Position numbers and translations under genes: made by a program. 64,000 nucleotides of DNA from Burkholderia sp. USMB20 (GTDB taxonomy: Bacteria > Pseudomonadota > Gammaproteobacteria > Burkholderiales > Burkholderiaceae), in assembly GCF_000949135.2 (NCBI RefSeq), contig NZ_JTAN02000019.1:1054001-1118000 (forward strand). Reading direction: 5' to 3'. Positions 1-11,306 of the stretch are shown piece after piece (positions within the stretch are counted from its first letter, which is position 1; each line of letters starts with the position of its first letter). Under the pieces are notes generated by a model that was given only the letters and a program-made list of their open reading frames with translations, was not told the origin of the DNA and did no database searches.

Positions 1-223
1 CGCCGAACAGCGACATCGCCTGGGTCGCGCCGAGCAGCACGCTCCAGTCGAAACCGCGCTCGACCGTGTGCACCGAACGCTCGGTGAAGCCGGCCGCGCG
101 CGCGGCCGCACGAATGCGGTCGCACGCTTCCTGCGCGAGCAGCGGCTCGTCGCCGTAGACGGTGTAGAGCCCGGCCATCCCCTTCGCGAGGTGCGGCTCC
201 AGCGCATCAAGTCGCAATTGCAT
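1..223 (-). CDS. holA: DNA polymerase III delta subunit, N-terminal part (cut by window edge)
   Basis: This is the first ~74 codons of the clamp-loader subunit delta, which opens the beta sliding clamp during replication. The reading frame starts at ATG 223 (MQLRLDALEPHL...) and is open to the window edge. It contains the family's early 'YTVYGDEPLL' stretch, followed by a cysteine/arginine-rich helix. It follows lptE by 18 nt on the same strand, and leuS-lptE-holA is the usual order in beta- and gammaproteobacteria, which supports the call. Only the N-terminus is visible, so identity rests on this short match plus gene order. Confidence 0.82.
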   Translation of the reverse strand, partial: MQLRLDALEPHLAKGMAGLYTVYGDEPLLAQEACDRIRAAARAAGFTERSVHTVERGFDWSVLLGATQAMSLFG

Positions 224-241
224 CGATACGTGCGCCGGCGA

Positions 242-796
242 TCAGAGCGGCGGCGGCGGCAGCGGTGCGCCCGGTGCAACGCCCGGCACCACGTCCTCCG
301 GCGCCGGCGTCAGCGAGTGGACGATCGCGAGACGCCGCATCAGCTGGTCGACCGCGTCGTTCTCCATGTCGCCGTACAGGATCTCGGCTTCCTGCGCCTT
401 CGCGTTCGTGTACTGGTCGCTGTACGTCATCGCGCGGTTCAGCGCGATCGCGCTCGGCGGGATCAGCACGGTGCCGTCCTTGCTCGTCAGCGTGTAGTTC
501 AGCGTATAGAACAGCGCGTATTCCTGCGCCGAGCCGTACTTGTTGAGCGTCAGCGTGTTCTGCCCACGCGACTCCCACATGCGCAGCACGGCATCGGCGT
601 CGTCCGCCGACTTGACGATCTTCGTGTCGCTGCCGGCCTCGACGAGGCGCACCAGGCGCGCCTCGACGGGCGCCGGCGCGCCGGCCACCAGCAGGCGCTT
701 GAACGCGTAGTCCTGCTGGCCGCGCAACTGGAAACCGCATGCCGACAGCGCGAGCGCGCTGCCGACGGCGAGCATCAAAAACGATCTGCGGATCAC
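242..796 (-). CDS. lptE: LPS-assembly lipoprotein LptE
   Basis: A 184-residue outer-membrane lipoprotein that plugs the LptD barrel and helps insert lipopolysaccharide in the outer leaflet. A signal peptide ends in the lipobox LSAC with Cys20, followed by the family hallmark CGFQLRG. The C-terminus is proline-rich (APLPPPPL). The start is GTG 796, chosen because AAGGAG lies just upstream and it sits right before the signal peptide; the same frame runs open far into leuS antisense but that extension is not protein-like. It lies 38 nt after leuS and 18 nt before holA, so the three are probably cotranscribed. Confidence 0.92.
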   Translation of the reverse strand: MIRRSFLMLAVGSALALSACGFQLRGQQDYAFKRLLVAGAPAPVEARLVRLVEAGSDTKIVKSADDADAVLRMWESRGQNTLTLNKYGSAQEYALFYTLNYTLTSKDGTVLIPPSAIALNRAMTYSDQYTNAKAQEAEILYGDMENDAVDQLMRRLAIVHSLTPAPEDVVPGVAPGAPLPPPPL

Positions 797-834
797 CTTC
801 GCTCCTTCTGTGTGCGCCCGGCGGCCAACGGCCG

Positions 835-3724
<2,890 letters not shown>

Positions 3725-4193
3725 TCAGCCGGTCAGCCGGTCAGCGGGTCGCGCCCGGGCGGCCGGCGCGGCGGCGCCCGCCGGCGGCACGTCGGTCACG
3801 AAGCCGATCCGCGTGAGCCCGGCGCCTGCGCGGCGCCCATCACCTGCCGCGATCACGTCGTAGCGGGTCGCGCGCGAGGCGCGCAGCGCAGCTCGGCGGC
3901 GCGGCGCCCGCGGCGGCGGCCCGGAAGCGCGCCGGCAGCGCGTCGAGTGCGACGGGCGCGTCGTCCCAGTAGAGCTTGCCGGCGTCGTCGATCGACAGCG
4001 TGACCGACTGTGGCGTGTCGCGCGCGACGCCAGCCGCGACCTTCGGCAGGTCGAGCCGGATCGCGTGCGTCATCAGCGGCGCGGTGATGATGAAGATGAC
4101 GAGCAGCACGAGCATCACGTCGATCAGCGGCGTCATGTTGATCTCCGCCATCGGCGCGGACGTCTTGTGGTGCTCCAGCCCGCCGAATGCCAT
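3725..4193 (-). pseudogene. exbD: ExbD/TolR-family proton-channel protein, frame disrupted near the C-terminus
   Basis: Inner-membrane partner of ExbB in energizing TonB-dependent outer-membrane transport. From ATG 4193 the frame reads MAFGGLEHHKTSAPMAEINM, then the single membrane helix of the family with its conserved Asp (TPLIDVMLVLLVIFIITAP), and a normal periplasmic domain to about residue 100. There the frame slips. The in-frame reading ends at 3840 with an arginine-rich tail. The expected ending is instead found in another frame: RASRATRYDVIAA at about 3842-3880 and GLTRIGFVTDVPP at about 3781-3815, closing with TGA at 3725. At least two single-base indels are needed. It sits 22 nt after exbB. 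Sequencing error or genuine decay are both possible. Confidence 0.75.
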
Positions 4194-4215
4194 GATCGTT
4201 CCTCCCGGCCGCGCG

Positions 4216-4884
4216 TCAGGCGCCCTGCGCGCACACGAATACGTGCAGGTCGCGCGCGAAGCCGTCGAGTTCCTCGGCGAGCTGGCGCACGAGCCGCCCG
4301 AGGATGTTGTAGGCAAGCACCGCGGGGATCGCGACGACGAGCCCGAACGCGGTCATGATCAGCGCCTCGCCGACCGGCCCCGCGACGTTCTCGATCTGCG
4401 CCTGCCCGCTCGCGGCGATGCTGCCGAGCGCGTGGTAGATGCCCCAGACGGTGCCGAGCAGCCCGACGAACGGCGCGGTGCTGCCGATCGACGCCAGCAG
4501 CACCTGGCCGAACTCGAGACGCCGCTGCGAGCGCAGCATCGCGTGACGCAGCGCGCGCAGCACGCGTTCGCTGCGCTCGACACGCGCGGCGAGCGCGGCC
4601 GGATCGTGTTCGTCGGCCGCATCGCGCGCGGCTTCGGCGAGCGGCACGAACACGCGCTCGCGATCGGTGCCGGCGAGCGCGGCGATGCCCGCATCGAGCG
4701 ACGGCGCGCGCCAGAACGCGGCAAGCGCGCGCGGCCCCTGCCGCTTCGCGCGGACCAGCAGCCAGGCTTTCATGAGGAGGAAGCACCAGCTGGCGACGGA
4801 CATCGCCAGCAGCACGTAGGCGACGGCGTGCGTGATCGCATCGCCGCTTTCGAGGTAGTGGACAACGCCGGTGGGAATCGCCAT
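4216..4884 (-). CDS. exbB: MotA/TolQ/ExbB-family proton channel protein
   Basis: A 222-residue inner-membrane protein with three predicted helices: one near residues 15-35 (AVAYVLLAMSVASWCFLLM), and two in the conserved C-terminal half. The C-terminal region has the family signature APFVGLLGTVWGIYHAL (about residues 127-143) and IMTAFGLVVAIPAVLAYN. With ExbD and TonB it forms the proton-driven motor for siderophore and vitamin uptake. The start is ATG 4884, 19 nt after dapB; the in-frame extension upstream overlaps dapB and looks like shadow sequence. Next gene is the disrupted exbD. No tonB is present here, so TolQ/ExbB subfamily placement rests on sequence only. Confidence 0.88.
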   Translation of the reverse strand: MAIPTGVVHYLESGDAITHAVAYVLLAMSVASWCFLLMKAWLLVRAKRQGPRALAAFWRAPSLDAGIAALAGTDRERVFVPLAEAARDAADEHDPAALAARVERSERVLRALRHAMLRSQRRLEFGQVLLASIGSTAPFVGLLGTVWGIYHALGSIAASGQAQIENVAGPVGEALIMTAFGLVVAIPAVLAYNILGRLVRQLAEELDGFARDLHVFVCAQGA

Positions 4885-4903
4885 CGGAGTTTCCCCGTGA
4901 GGG

Positions 4904-5701
4904 TCAGCGCAGGCCGAGCACGTCCTGCATGTCGAACAGGCCGGCGCCGCGCGCCGACAGGAAGCGGACCGCACGCAGCGCGCCCTGCGCGTACGACACG
5001 CGGCTCGACGACTTGTGCGTGATCTCGATCCGTTCGCCGATCCCGGCGAACAGCACGGTGTGATCGCCGACGATGTCGCCGCCGCGCACGGCCGCGAAGC
5101 CGATCGTCGACGGGTCGCGTTCGCCCGTCACGCCCTGGCGGCCGTACACCGCGCAGTCGTCGAGCGAGCGCCCGAGCGCGCCGGCCACGGCCTCGCCCAT
5201 CATCAGCGCGGTGCCCGACGGCGCGTCGACCTTGTGACGGTGGTGCGCCTCGATGATCTCGATGTCGTAGCCGTGTGAGAAATGCTTCGCCGCGAATTCG
5301 AGCAGCTTCAGCGTGACGTTCACGCCGACGCTCATGTTCGCCGCGAACACGATGCCGATCTTGCCTGCCGCGGCCTGCAGCTCGGCCTTCTGCTCGGCGG
5401 TGAAGCCGGTCGTGCCGATCACGAGCTTCACGTCGTGGCGCAGCGCGGCCGCGACGTGCGCGATCGTGCCTTCCGGCCGCGTGAAGTCGATCAGGTAGTC
5501 GGCCTGCGCGAACACGGCGTCGAGGTCGTCGGTCAGCTTGATCCCGGTTTCCTTGCCGAGAAACGCGCCCGCGTCCTGGCCGAGGAACGGCGAATCGGCG
5601 CGGTCGAGCGCGCCGACGAGCTGCGCGTCGGAATCGTTGAGAACGGCTTCGATCAGCATCCGGCCCATACGGCCCGATGCACCGGCAATCGCAATCTTCA
5701 T
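4904..5701 (-). CDS. dapB: 4-hydroxy-tetrahydrodipicolinate reductase
   Basis: NAD(P)H-dependent enzyme of the lysine/diaminopimelate pathway, 265 residues. The nucleotide-binding motif GASGRMGR is at residues 8-15. The family signatures [18 protein letters not shown] (about 150-168) and VIGTTGFT are intact, including the catalytic His-His and Lys. ATG 5701 is the only sensible start. It lies 65 nt after bamE and 19 nt before exbB, so it is probably read through from bamE. Diaminopimelate feeds peptidoglycan as well as lysine, which fits the envelope theme of its neighbours. Confidence 0.97.
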   Translation of the reverse strand: MKIAIAGASGRMGRMLIEAVLNDSDAQLVGALDRADSPFLGQDAGAFLGKETGIKLTDDLDAVFAQADYLIDFTRPEGTIAHVAAALRHDVKLVIGTTGFTAEQKAELQAAAGKIGIVFAANMSVGVNVTLKLLEFAAKHFSHGYDIEIIEAHHRHKVDAPSGTALMMGEAVAGALGRSLDDCAVYGRQGVTGERDPSTIGFAAVRGGDIVGDHTVLFAGIGERIEITHKSSSRVSYAQGALRAVRFLSARGAGLFDMQDVLGLR

Positions 5702-5766
5702 GGCTTTCTACACGACAGGTCTAAAGGCGGGCGGCGCATGCCGCCCTGTTTCCGCACGCCGGCCGC

Positions 5767-6573
5767 TTACTGGGCCGGCGCGGTGAGCGGCTGGTTCTGC
5801 AGGTTGTCCGAGCCTTGCGGGCCGACCGGCGGCGACGCCTCGTTCGACGCGTTCGGCTGCGGCGGGCGATGGAACTGGAACTGCGGCTGGATCGCCGGCG
5901 CGGCGCCCGGCGGCTGGCCGCCCGGCACCGGCGCGCCGCCCGAGGCCTGCGCCGACGGCGTGAAGCGGCGGGCGGTCGTGCCCTGCCCCGACACCTGGTT
6001 GGTCGCGCGGTTCGCCGCGCGCGCCGCCTGGGCGTTCGCATCCTGGTCGACCGCCGCGCCGGAAACCGGCTCGACGGACGGGCTCGCGGCAGCGGTCGCC
6101 TGCGCGGCGCTCGCCGCAGCAGCGGCAGCGGCGGCTTCGGACGCCTTCTTCGCCGCGGCCGCGGCCTTCGCCTTCTTGCCGCCGCGATCGCCGTCGATAT
6201 CGGCCAGCAGGTCGAGTTCGGACGGCAGGTTGTCGGCGCCCGTCCAGCTCGCGAGGCGATCGCCCGAGAACGTCAGCACGAGGTCGCGCTGCTGGACGAC
6301 GGACGTCGAGCCGCGCTTGAAGTAAAAGAGGTAATCCCAGCGGTCGGCATGGAACATGTCCGACAGCAGCGGCGTGCCGAGCAACGCGCGCACCTGCTCG
6401 CGCGTCATTCCGGCCTGCAGCTGCGCGGCCTTCTCCTGCGACACGAAGTTGCCCTGCACGACAGTGATCCGATAGGGCGTGATGCTCTGCGCGATGCGCT
6501 GCGTCACGCTGTCGTACGACGAACAACCAGCCAGCGCGGCAACGGCGGCGGCAGCGATGATGGCACTCCGCAT
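5767..6573 (-). CDS. bamE: Outer-membrane protein assembly factor BamE with long C-terminal tail
   Basis: Lipoprotein subunit of the Bam complex that folds outer-membrane beta-barrels. The 268-residue product has a signal peptide ending in LAGC (Cys17). The SmpA/BamE fold follows at about residues 30-130, with GMTREQVRALLGTPLLSD and WDYLFYF. After the core comes a tail of about 135 residues: first Ala/Lys-rich (KKAKAAAAAKKASEAAAAAA), then Gln/Pro/Gly-rich. Typical BamE is about 110-180 residues, so the tail is an addition. The start ATG 6573 puts the signal peptide at the N-terminus; 40 upstream codons in frame are not needed. Divergent from fur across 142 nt. Confidence 0.92.
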   Translation of the reverse strand: MRSAIIAAAAVAALAGCSSYDSVTQRIAQSITPYRITVVQGNFVSQEKAAQLQAGMTREQVRALLGTPLLSDMFHADRWDYLFYFKRGSTSVVQQRDLVLTFSGDRLASWTGADNLPSELDLLADIDGDRGGKKAKAAAAAKKASEAAAAAAAASAAQATAAASPSVEPVSGAAVDQDANAQAARAANRATNQVSGQGTTARRFTPSAQASGGAPVPGGQPPGAAPAIQPQFQFHRPPQPNASNEASPPVGPQGSDNLQNQPLTAPAQ

Positions 6574-6715
6574 GCGACTCCTCTGATAGTGCGAAAGGGA
6601 TTCCGGGAACATTTCCGTCACCGAGCTGGCCCGCGTCGCGGGTCGCGCGTGTTTCTGGAACGGCGAAAAGCCGGTAACATTGAAGCCCTGCATTGTACTC
6701 TAGGGATGCCTAGCC

Positions 6716-7144
6716 ATGACCAATCCGACGGATCTCAAGAATATCGGGCTAAAGGCCACCCTACCGCGCCTCAAGATTCTCGAGATCTTCCAGCAAAGCC
6801 CGGTGCGTCACCTGACGGCCGAAGATGTCTACCGCAACCTGCTCAACGAGCAGCTCGACATCGGGCTCGCCACCGTTTACCGCGTGCTGACGCAGTTCGA
6901 GCAGGCCGGCCTGCTCACGCGCAGCAACTTCGAATCCGGCAAGGCCGTGTTCGAGCTCAATGAAGGTTCGCACCACGATCACCTCGTCTGCCTCGATTGC
7001 GGCCGCGTCGAGGAATTCTTCGATGCCGAGATCGAAGGCCGCCAGCAAGCGATCGCCAAGGAACGCGGCTTCCGGCTCCAGGAACACTCGCTCGCGATGT
7101 ACGGCTCCTGCACGACCGAGAACTGCCCGCACCGCAAGCACTGA
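6716..7144 (+). CDS. fur: Ferric uptake regulator Fur
   Basis: Iron-responsive transcription factor of 142 residues. The N-terminal winged helix includes the recognition helix [16 protein letters not shown] (residues 51-66). The metal-binding elements are HHDH at 86-89, the C92-x2-C95 pair, and a second pair C132/C137 near the C-terminal CPHRKH. With Fe2+ it represses iron-uptake genes. The promoter region is shared with divergent bamE, as in many beta- and gammaproteobacteria. A GC-rich hairpin with T-rich tail follows the stop. Confidence 0.97.
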   Translation: MTNPTDLKNIGLKATLPRLKILEIFQQSPVRHLTAEDVYRNLLNEQLDIGLATVYRVLTQFEQAGLLTRSNFESGKAVFELNEGSHHDHLVCLDCGRVEEFFDAEIEGRQQAIAKERGFRLQEHSLAMYGSCTTENCPHRKH

Positions 7145-7167
7145 TCCGCACCCTGCGCGCACGCGCG

Positions 7168-7210
7168 ACGGCCCGGCCGGCATCCCGCCGCCCGGGCCGT
7201 GTTGTTTTCG
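7168..7210 (+). terminator. Intrinsic terminator after fur
   Basis: Arms ACGGCCCGG (7168-7176) and CCGGGCCGT (7192-7200) form a perfect 9-bp stem, followed by GTTGTTTTC. It lies 23 nt after the fur stop, on the same strand. Confidence 0.75.
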
Positions 7211-7212
7211 GG

Positions 7213-7245
7213 ATGGAAAAACGGCCCGCACGTCGCGTGCGGGCC
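7213..7245 (-). terminator. Intrinsic terminator of the dctA-alc-allA operon
   Basis: Arms GGCCCGCACG (7223-7232) and CGTGCGGGCC (7236-7245) with a 3-nt loop. Read on the minus strand the stem is followed by GTTTTTCC, so it terminates transcription arriving from allA. It faces the fur terminator. Confidence 0.78.
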
Positions 7246-7354
7246 GGGTCGGGAACGTTTTCGGTCGATCGTGCGGGACGAGGCGCCGCGTGTCGCCGGC
7301 GCGCGGCGCTCGATCCACTCGAATCCGCTCAACCCCTGACCCTACCTTCGCGCG

Positions 7355-7879
7355 TCAGGCCGTGCTCGCGCACGCGGGCTCGAACTCGAGCGCCCACGCG
7401 TCGTCGAGCGGAATCTCGTCGCAGTTCGGCTGCGGGCCGCCACGGTCGACGATCACGAAGTCGCTGACCGCGTCGAGCGCGAGCAGCGGATGGTGCCAGA
7501 CGCCCTTCGCGTAGTTCACGCCCTGCCAGCCTTCGGCGAGGAACGCGCGCATCGCGTCGGGCCGGAACTCGCCGGCCGGCGCGACGACGATCGCATAGCG
7601 CGACACGGCCGCCAGCGGGATGAACGCCTGGCTGCCGTGCGGATGGCGCTCCATCAGCGTGATCGCCACCGGCAGCGCGCGCGGCTGCGCACGAAACACG
7701 CTGACGAGCGGCCGGCCGCCGTCCGCGCAGACGTCGATCGTCGCGAGATCGTGGAAGCGCTCGGTCGTGCCGCCGTTGATCGGGAAATGCCGCGCGCCTT
7801 CGAGCGCGATCACGTCGCCGAACGGCGCGAAGGCCTCGCGGGTCAGGCGCTCGACGCGCAGGATGTGTGGTCCGCTCAT
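7355..7879 (-). CDS. allA: Ureidoglycolate lyase
   Basis: Releases urea from (S)-ureidoglycolate to give glyoxylate, a late step of allantoin use. The 174-residue protein has the cupin-type family pattern: FAPFGDVI near the N-terminus, [14 protein letters not shown], the metal-site region [14 protein letters not shown], and the conserved [10 protein letters not shown] near residue 130. The start is ATG 7879 ([12 protein letters not shown]), preceded by AAGGAGGG; the 11 extra codons upstream overlap the gap to alc. It lies 14 nt after alc, the enzyme that makes its substrate. Confidence 0.93.
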   Translation of the reverse strand: MSGPHILRVERLTREAFAPFGDVIALEGARHFPINGGTTERFHDLATIDVCADGGRPLVSVFRAQPRALPVAITLMERHPHGSQAFIPLAAVSRYAIVVAPAGEFRPDAMRAFLAEGWQGVNYAKGVWHHPLLALDAVSDFVIVDRGGPQPNCDEIPLDDAWALEFEPACASTA

Positions 7880-7893
7880 GCCGATGCCCTCCT

Positions 7894-8901
7894 TCAAGCC
7901 GGCTCGCCCCACAGACGCAGGCGCGACACGCCGCCATCCGGGAAGATGTTGAAGCGCACGTGCGTGACGGGGCCGAGCGCCGCGAGCTGGTCGAACGTAT
8001 GCACGTGGTCCATCTGCAGCCTCTGCTCGCCGAGCAGTTCGGCCCAGAACATCGCCTGCGTGACGAGCGAATCGTCGGTGCCGCCGGCAACATGCGCGGC
8101 CTGCAGCGAACAGCGGTCGGGGAAGTTGCCCTTGAAGAACGCCGTATCGACCTCGACGCGCCGGATGATGCCCGGCCGCGCCAGCGCGACGATCGCCCAG
8201 TCGTTGCCGGGCTCGCGGCGGCGCCGCGTTTCCCAGCCGTCACCCATGTTCGCGCCGCGCCCCGGCATCAGCATCTGCGAGGCCGGACCGAAGTGCTGGT
8301 TGTTCGCGGCCACCAGGTAGCCGCCGTTCTCGATCGCCGCGAGATCGACGAGTTCGCCCGCCGGCACGTGGCGCCAGTCGCGCTGCGGCTGGCCGTACAC
8401 GCGCAGCCGCGCGAGCCCGCCGTCCGGATACAGGTTCACGCGCAGGTGCGTGACCGGCTGCGCATCGTCGACGCTCACGTAGTGATGCGAATTGCCCTGC
8501 AGCGTCGTCGCGGGGACGATCGTGCGCCATTCGGTGTCGTCCGGCGGCGTGTCGCCGTCCACCGCACAGGCCTCGATCGACGCGGCCGGCGGAAAGTTGC
8601 CGGTGAAGTGGCTCGTATCGAGATCGACGCCGTAGATCACGCCCGGCCGCGCGAGCCGGACCACGCAGAAGTCGTGGCCGGTGGTGCGCTTGCGGCGCGT
8701 TTCCCAGCCGTCCATCCACTTGCCGTGGTCGTCGTACTTGCCGGGAATGAACACGGCCGGCTCGGGATTCAGCATGCGCTCCTTCGGCGCGAAGAATTCG
8801 TCGCTGGCGAAGAGCGCCTGCGCGCCCAGGCGCGGGTCGGCGAGGTTCATGTAGCGCCGCGTGAAAGCCGGCGCGTTCGGGTCGAGGATGGGGGCTGCCA
8901 T
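7894..8901 (-). CDS. alc: Allantoicase
   Basis: Hydrolyses allantoate to ureidoglycolate and urea. The 335-residue protein shows the family's duplicated beta-sandwich: each half carries a [11 protein letters not shown]-type segment ([10 protein letters not shown] about residues 63-72 and [11 protein letters not shown] about 224-234), an R(L/R)xRPGVIY-type strand, and an [16 protein letters not shown] pair. The start is ATG 8901 with GGAG nearby upstream. Its position between a DctA-type transporter and allA, under a divergent GntR regulator, indicates an inducible purine-breakdown module; allantoinase is not in this window. Confidence 0.95.
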   Translation of the reverse strand: MAAPILDPNAPAFTRRYMNLADPRLGAQALFASDEFFAPKERMLNPEPAVFIPGKYDDHGKWMDGWETRRKRTTGHDFCVVRLARPGVIYGVDLDTSHFTGNFPPAASIEACAVDGDTPPDDTEWRTIVPATTLQGNSHHYVSVDDAQPVTHLRVNLYPDGGLARLRVYGQPQRDWRHVPAGELVDLAAIENGGYLVAANNQHFGPASQMLMPGRGANMGDGWETRRRREPGNDWAIVALARPGIIRRVEVDTAFFKGNFPDRCSLQAAHVAGGTDDSLVTQAMFWAELLGEQRLQMDHVHTFDQLAALGPVTHVRFNIFPDGGVSRLRLWGEPA

Positions 8902-9004
8902 GTCGTCTCCATTATTTTGGCAAGGACCGGCGCATCGTCGCGCCGGCCACGGGACATTCGTTCGCGCGAAGCAGCCCGGGAGGCCGCTTCGCGCGCGGGT
9001 GCGC

Positions 9005-10324
9005 TCAGAGCGCGTGGGCCTGGTCGCCGGCGACCGGCGCGGCGCTGCCGGTTTCGTCGGCCACGTAGCGCAGTTCGCGGTTCAGCACGCGCTTCGCACG
9101 GGCCCGGTCGATGTCGTTCTCCCACACGGCGACGACCACCGTCGCGACGCAGTTGCCGATCAGGTTGGTCAGCGCGCGGGCAATGCCGACGAACCAGTCG
9201 ACCGGCAGGATCAGCACGAGGCCGAGCACCGGAATCGCGGGAATCGCCGACAGCGTCGCCGCGAGGATCACGATCGCCGACCCGGGAATCCCGTGCGCGC
9301 CCTTAGACGTGACGAGCGACACGAGCAGCACGACGATCAGGTCGTGCGTGGACAGCGGCGTGTTGGTGGCCTGCGCGATGAACAGCACGGCGAGCGTCAG
9401 GTAGATCGAGAAGCCGTCGAGGTTGAACGAATAGCCGGTCGGGATCACGAGGCCGACCGTCGAATCCTTGATGCCCATGTATTCGAGCTTGCTCATCACC
9501 TGCGGCAGCACCGCGTCCGACGACGCCGTGCCGAGCACGATCGACAGTTCCTCGCGCAGGTAGCGGATCAGCTTGAACACCGAGAAGCCCGCGAGACGCA
9601 TCACCGCGCCGAGCACGACCGTGACGAACACGAAGCAGCTCAGGTAGAACACCGCGACGAGGTAGCCGAGCTGCTTGAGCGACGCGACGCCGTACTTGCC
9701 GGTCGTGAACGCGATCGCGCCGAGCACGCCGAGCGGCGCGAGCTTGATGATGAAGCCGATGATGCGGAAGAACACGTGCGACAGTTCCTCGATCAGCGAA
9801 TTGACGCGCTGCGCCTTGTCGCCGAGCAGCGACAGCGCCGAGCCGAACAGCACCGCGAACACGAGGATCTGCAGGATGTCGCCCTTCGCGAACGCGTCGA
9901 TCGCGGTCTCGGGGATGATCTTCATCAGGTAGCCGGCCGTGTCCTTCAGGCTTTCGGCGTTCTTCGCGTACGTCGAGAGCGAGGCCGCGTCGAGCGAGCG
10001 CAGGTCGATGTTCATGCCGACGCCGGGGCGCGTGAGCCACGCGAGGACGAGCCCGATGCCGAGCGCGAGCGTCGTCATGATCTCGAAGTAGACGACCGCC
10101 TTCAGGCCGACCCGGCCGACCTTCTTCAGGTCGCCCGCATTGGCCATCCCGCTGACCACGACGCAGAACACGATCGGGCCGATGACCATCTTGATGAGCT
10201 TCAGGAAGCCGTCGCCGAGCGGCCTGAGCGACTCGGCGAAATGCGGGAAGAACGCGCCGAGCGCGACCCCCAGGATCAATGCGACGACTACCCGGCCAAA
10301 CAGCGAATTGAGGAATTTCGACAC
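9005..10324 (-). CDS. dctA: DctA-type dicarboxylate:cation symporter
   Basis: Inner-membrane transporter of the DAACS family, 439 residues with repeated hydrophobic segments. It has the family's [15 protein letters not shown]-type serine-rich motif (here [15 protein letters not shown], about residues 270-285), [15 protein letters not shown] in the first third, and [10 protein letters not shown] (about 305-314). The start is GTG 10324, preceded by GGGAG at 6 nt; a TTG 6 codons upstream is less likely. It precedes alc by 103 nt and appears to share the divergent GntR-controlled promoter. The usual substrates are succinate, malate and fumarate. In this setting it might carry a purine-breakdown acid such as allantoate or ureidoglycolate, but that is context inference. 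Confidence 0.88.
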   Translation of the reverse strand: MSKFLNSLFGRVVVALILGVALGAFFPHFAESLRPLGDGFLKLIKMVIGPIVFCVVVSGMANAGDLKKVGRVGLKAVVYFEIMTTLALGIGLVLAWLTRPGVGMNIDLRSLDAASLSTYAKNAESLKDTAGYLMKIIPETAIDAFAKGDILQILVFAVLFGSALSLLGDKAQRVNSLIEELSHVFFRIIGFIIKLAPLGVLGAIAFTTGKYGVASLKQLGYLVAVFYLSCFVFVTVVLGAVMRLAGFSVFKLIRYLREELSIVLGTASSDAVLPQVMSKLEYMGIKDSTVGLVIPTGYSFNLDGFSIYLTLAVLFIAQATNTPLSTHDLIVVLLVSLVTSKGAHGIPGSAIVILAATLSAIPAIPVLGLVLILPVDWFVGIARALTNLIGNCVATVVVAVWENDIDRARAKRVLNRELRYVADETGSAAPVAGDQAHAL

Positions 10325-10365
10325 GGCGCTCTCCCGATCCAACGGTTGCAGTTTCGTCTGTTCAT

Positions 10366-10380
10366 ACTGGTAAGACCAGT
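10366..10380. promoter_or_regulatory. Predicted GntR/FadR operator, site 1
   Basis: A perfect inverted repeat with arms ACTGGT and ACCAGT around AAG. It contains TGGT-N3-ACCA, the core preferred by FadR-subfamily GntR regulators. It lies 42 nt upstream of the dctA start, between dctA and the divergent GntR gene. Confidence 0.65.
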
Positions 10381-10528
10381 GATGTTATGGTGGATAGTAG
10401 GAAGCCGATATAGTCGAGTCAAGGACGGACAAAATAGGGATTTCCCGCCCCTGTGCCCCGCACCGTGCGGGGGCGGATCGTGGCTTTCCCGTAGGCCGGT
10501 CGTGCACCGCGCGCGTGCGGATTACAAT

Positions 10529-10543
10529 GCCGGTCAGACCGGC
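10529..10543. promoter_or_regulatory. Predicted GntR/FadR operator, site 2
   Basis: A second perfect inverted repeat of the same geometry: arms GCCGGT and ACCGGC around CAG, with the shared core GGT-N3-ACC. It ends 13 nt before the GntR start codon at 10557, over the region expected to hold the ribosome-binding site or transcript start, which suggests autoregulation. Confidence 0.55.
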
Positions 10544-10556
10544 CATCGTTCACATC

Positions 10557-11249
10557 ATGAAAAACGTTCCGCACACCGTGACCGACGCCGCCATCGCGAC
10601 GATCCGCGACCGGATCGAGGCAGGCGTGTATCCGGTCGGCAGCCTGCTGCCGGCCCAGCGCCAGCTCTCCGAGGAGCTGGAGATCAGCCGCGCGTCGCTG
10701 CGCGAGGCGCTGTCGACGCTCGAGGCGCTCGGGATGCTGCGCATCCGCGCCGGCAAGGGCGTGTACGTCGAAAGCGCGCAGGCGTCGGCCGCGCATCCGT
10801 GGCAATTCGCCGAGCAGTCGTCGCCGCCCGATACGTACCAGATGCGCTATGCGCTCGAAGGGTTCGCCGCGCGGATGGCGGCGCACGTCGTCACCGACGA
10901 CGACATCGCGTGGTTCGAGGACAACCTCGCCGACCTGCACGTCGCGCTGACCGACAGCGCGCTCGACGAAGCGTCGCAGCTCGACTTCGACTTCCACATG
11001 CGGATCATCCATCTCGCGGGCAACGCGGCGATCGAGTCGGTGCTGCGCAGCAGCGCCGACATCATGAAGGAAAGCCAGCGCATGCCGTTCTACCGGCGCG
11101 AGCTGCTGCTGTCGACGTGGCACGAGCACCGCGCGATCGTCGACGCGCTGATCGCCCGCGATGCGGCCGCGGCCGGCACCGCGATCGAGACGCACATCGC
11201 GAACGCCGCGCAGCGCGCGGGCATCTTCTTCCCGACGCCGGGCACCTGA
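10557..11249 (+). CDS. GntR-family regulator, FadR/FCD type
   Basis: A 230-residue transcription factor. The N-terminal winged helix-turn-helix covers about residues 8-70, with the family pattern VGSLLPAQRQLSEELEISRASLREAL and LEALGMLRIRAGKGVYV. The C-terminal FCD ligand domain has the metal-type residues of its class: D and H in FDFHMRIIHLAGN, and a late H in WHEHRAIVDAL and ETHIANA. The start is ATG 10557 (MKNVPHTV); 14 in-frame codons upstream run through a putative operator and are not convincing. Divergent from dctA-alc-allA, it is the probable regulator of that set. The inducer is unknown; allantoate, ureidoglycolate or glyoxylate are candidates by context. Confidence 0.88.
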   Translation: MKNVPHTVTDAAIATIRDRIEAGVYPVGSLLPAQRQLSEELEISRASLREALSTLEALGMLRIRAGKGVYVESAQASAAHPWQFAEQSSPPDTYQMRYALEGFAARMAAHVVTDDDIAWFEDNLADLHVALTDSALDEASQLDFDFHMRIIHLAGNAAIESVLRSSADIMKESQRMPFYRRELLLSTWHEHRAIVDALIARDAAAAGTAIETHIANAAQRAGIFFPTPGT

Positions 11250-11306
11250 CGCAGCCGCCGGCCTACGGTCGCGGCCGGCGCGGCAGCCGTTCGCCGGTCG
11301 TACCGG

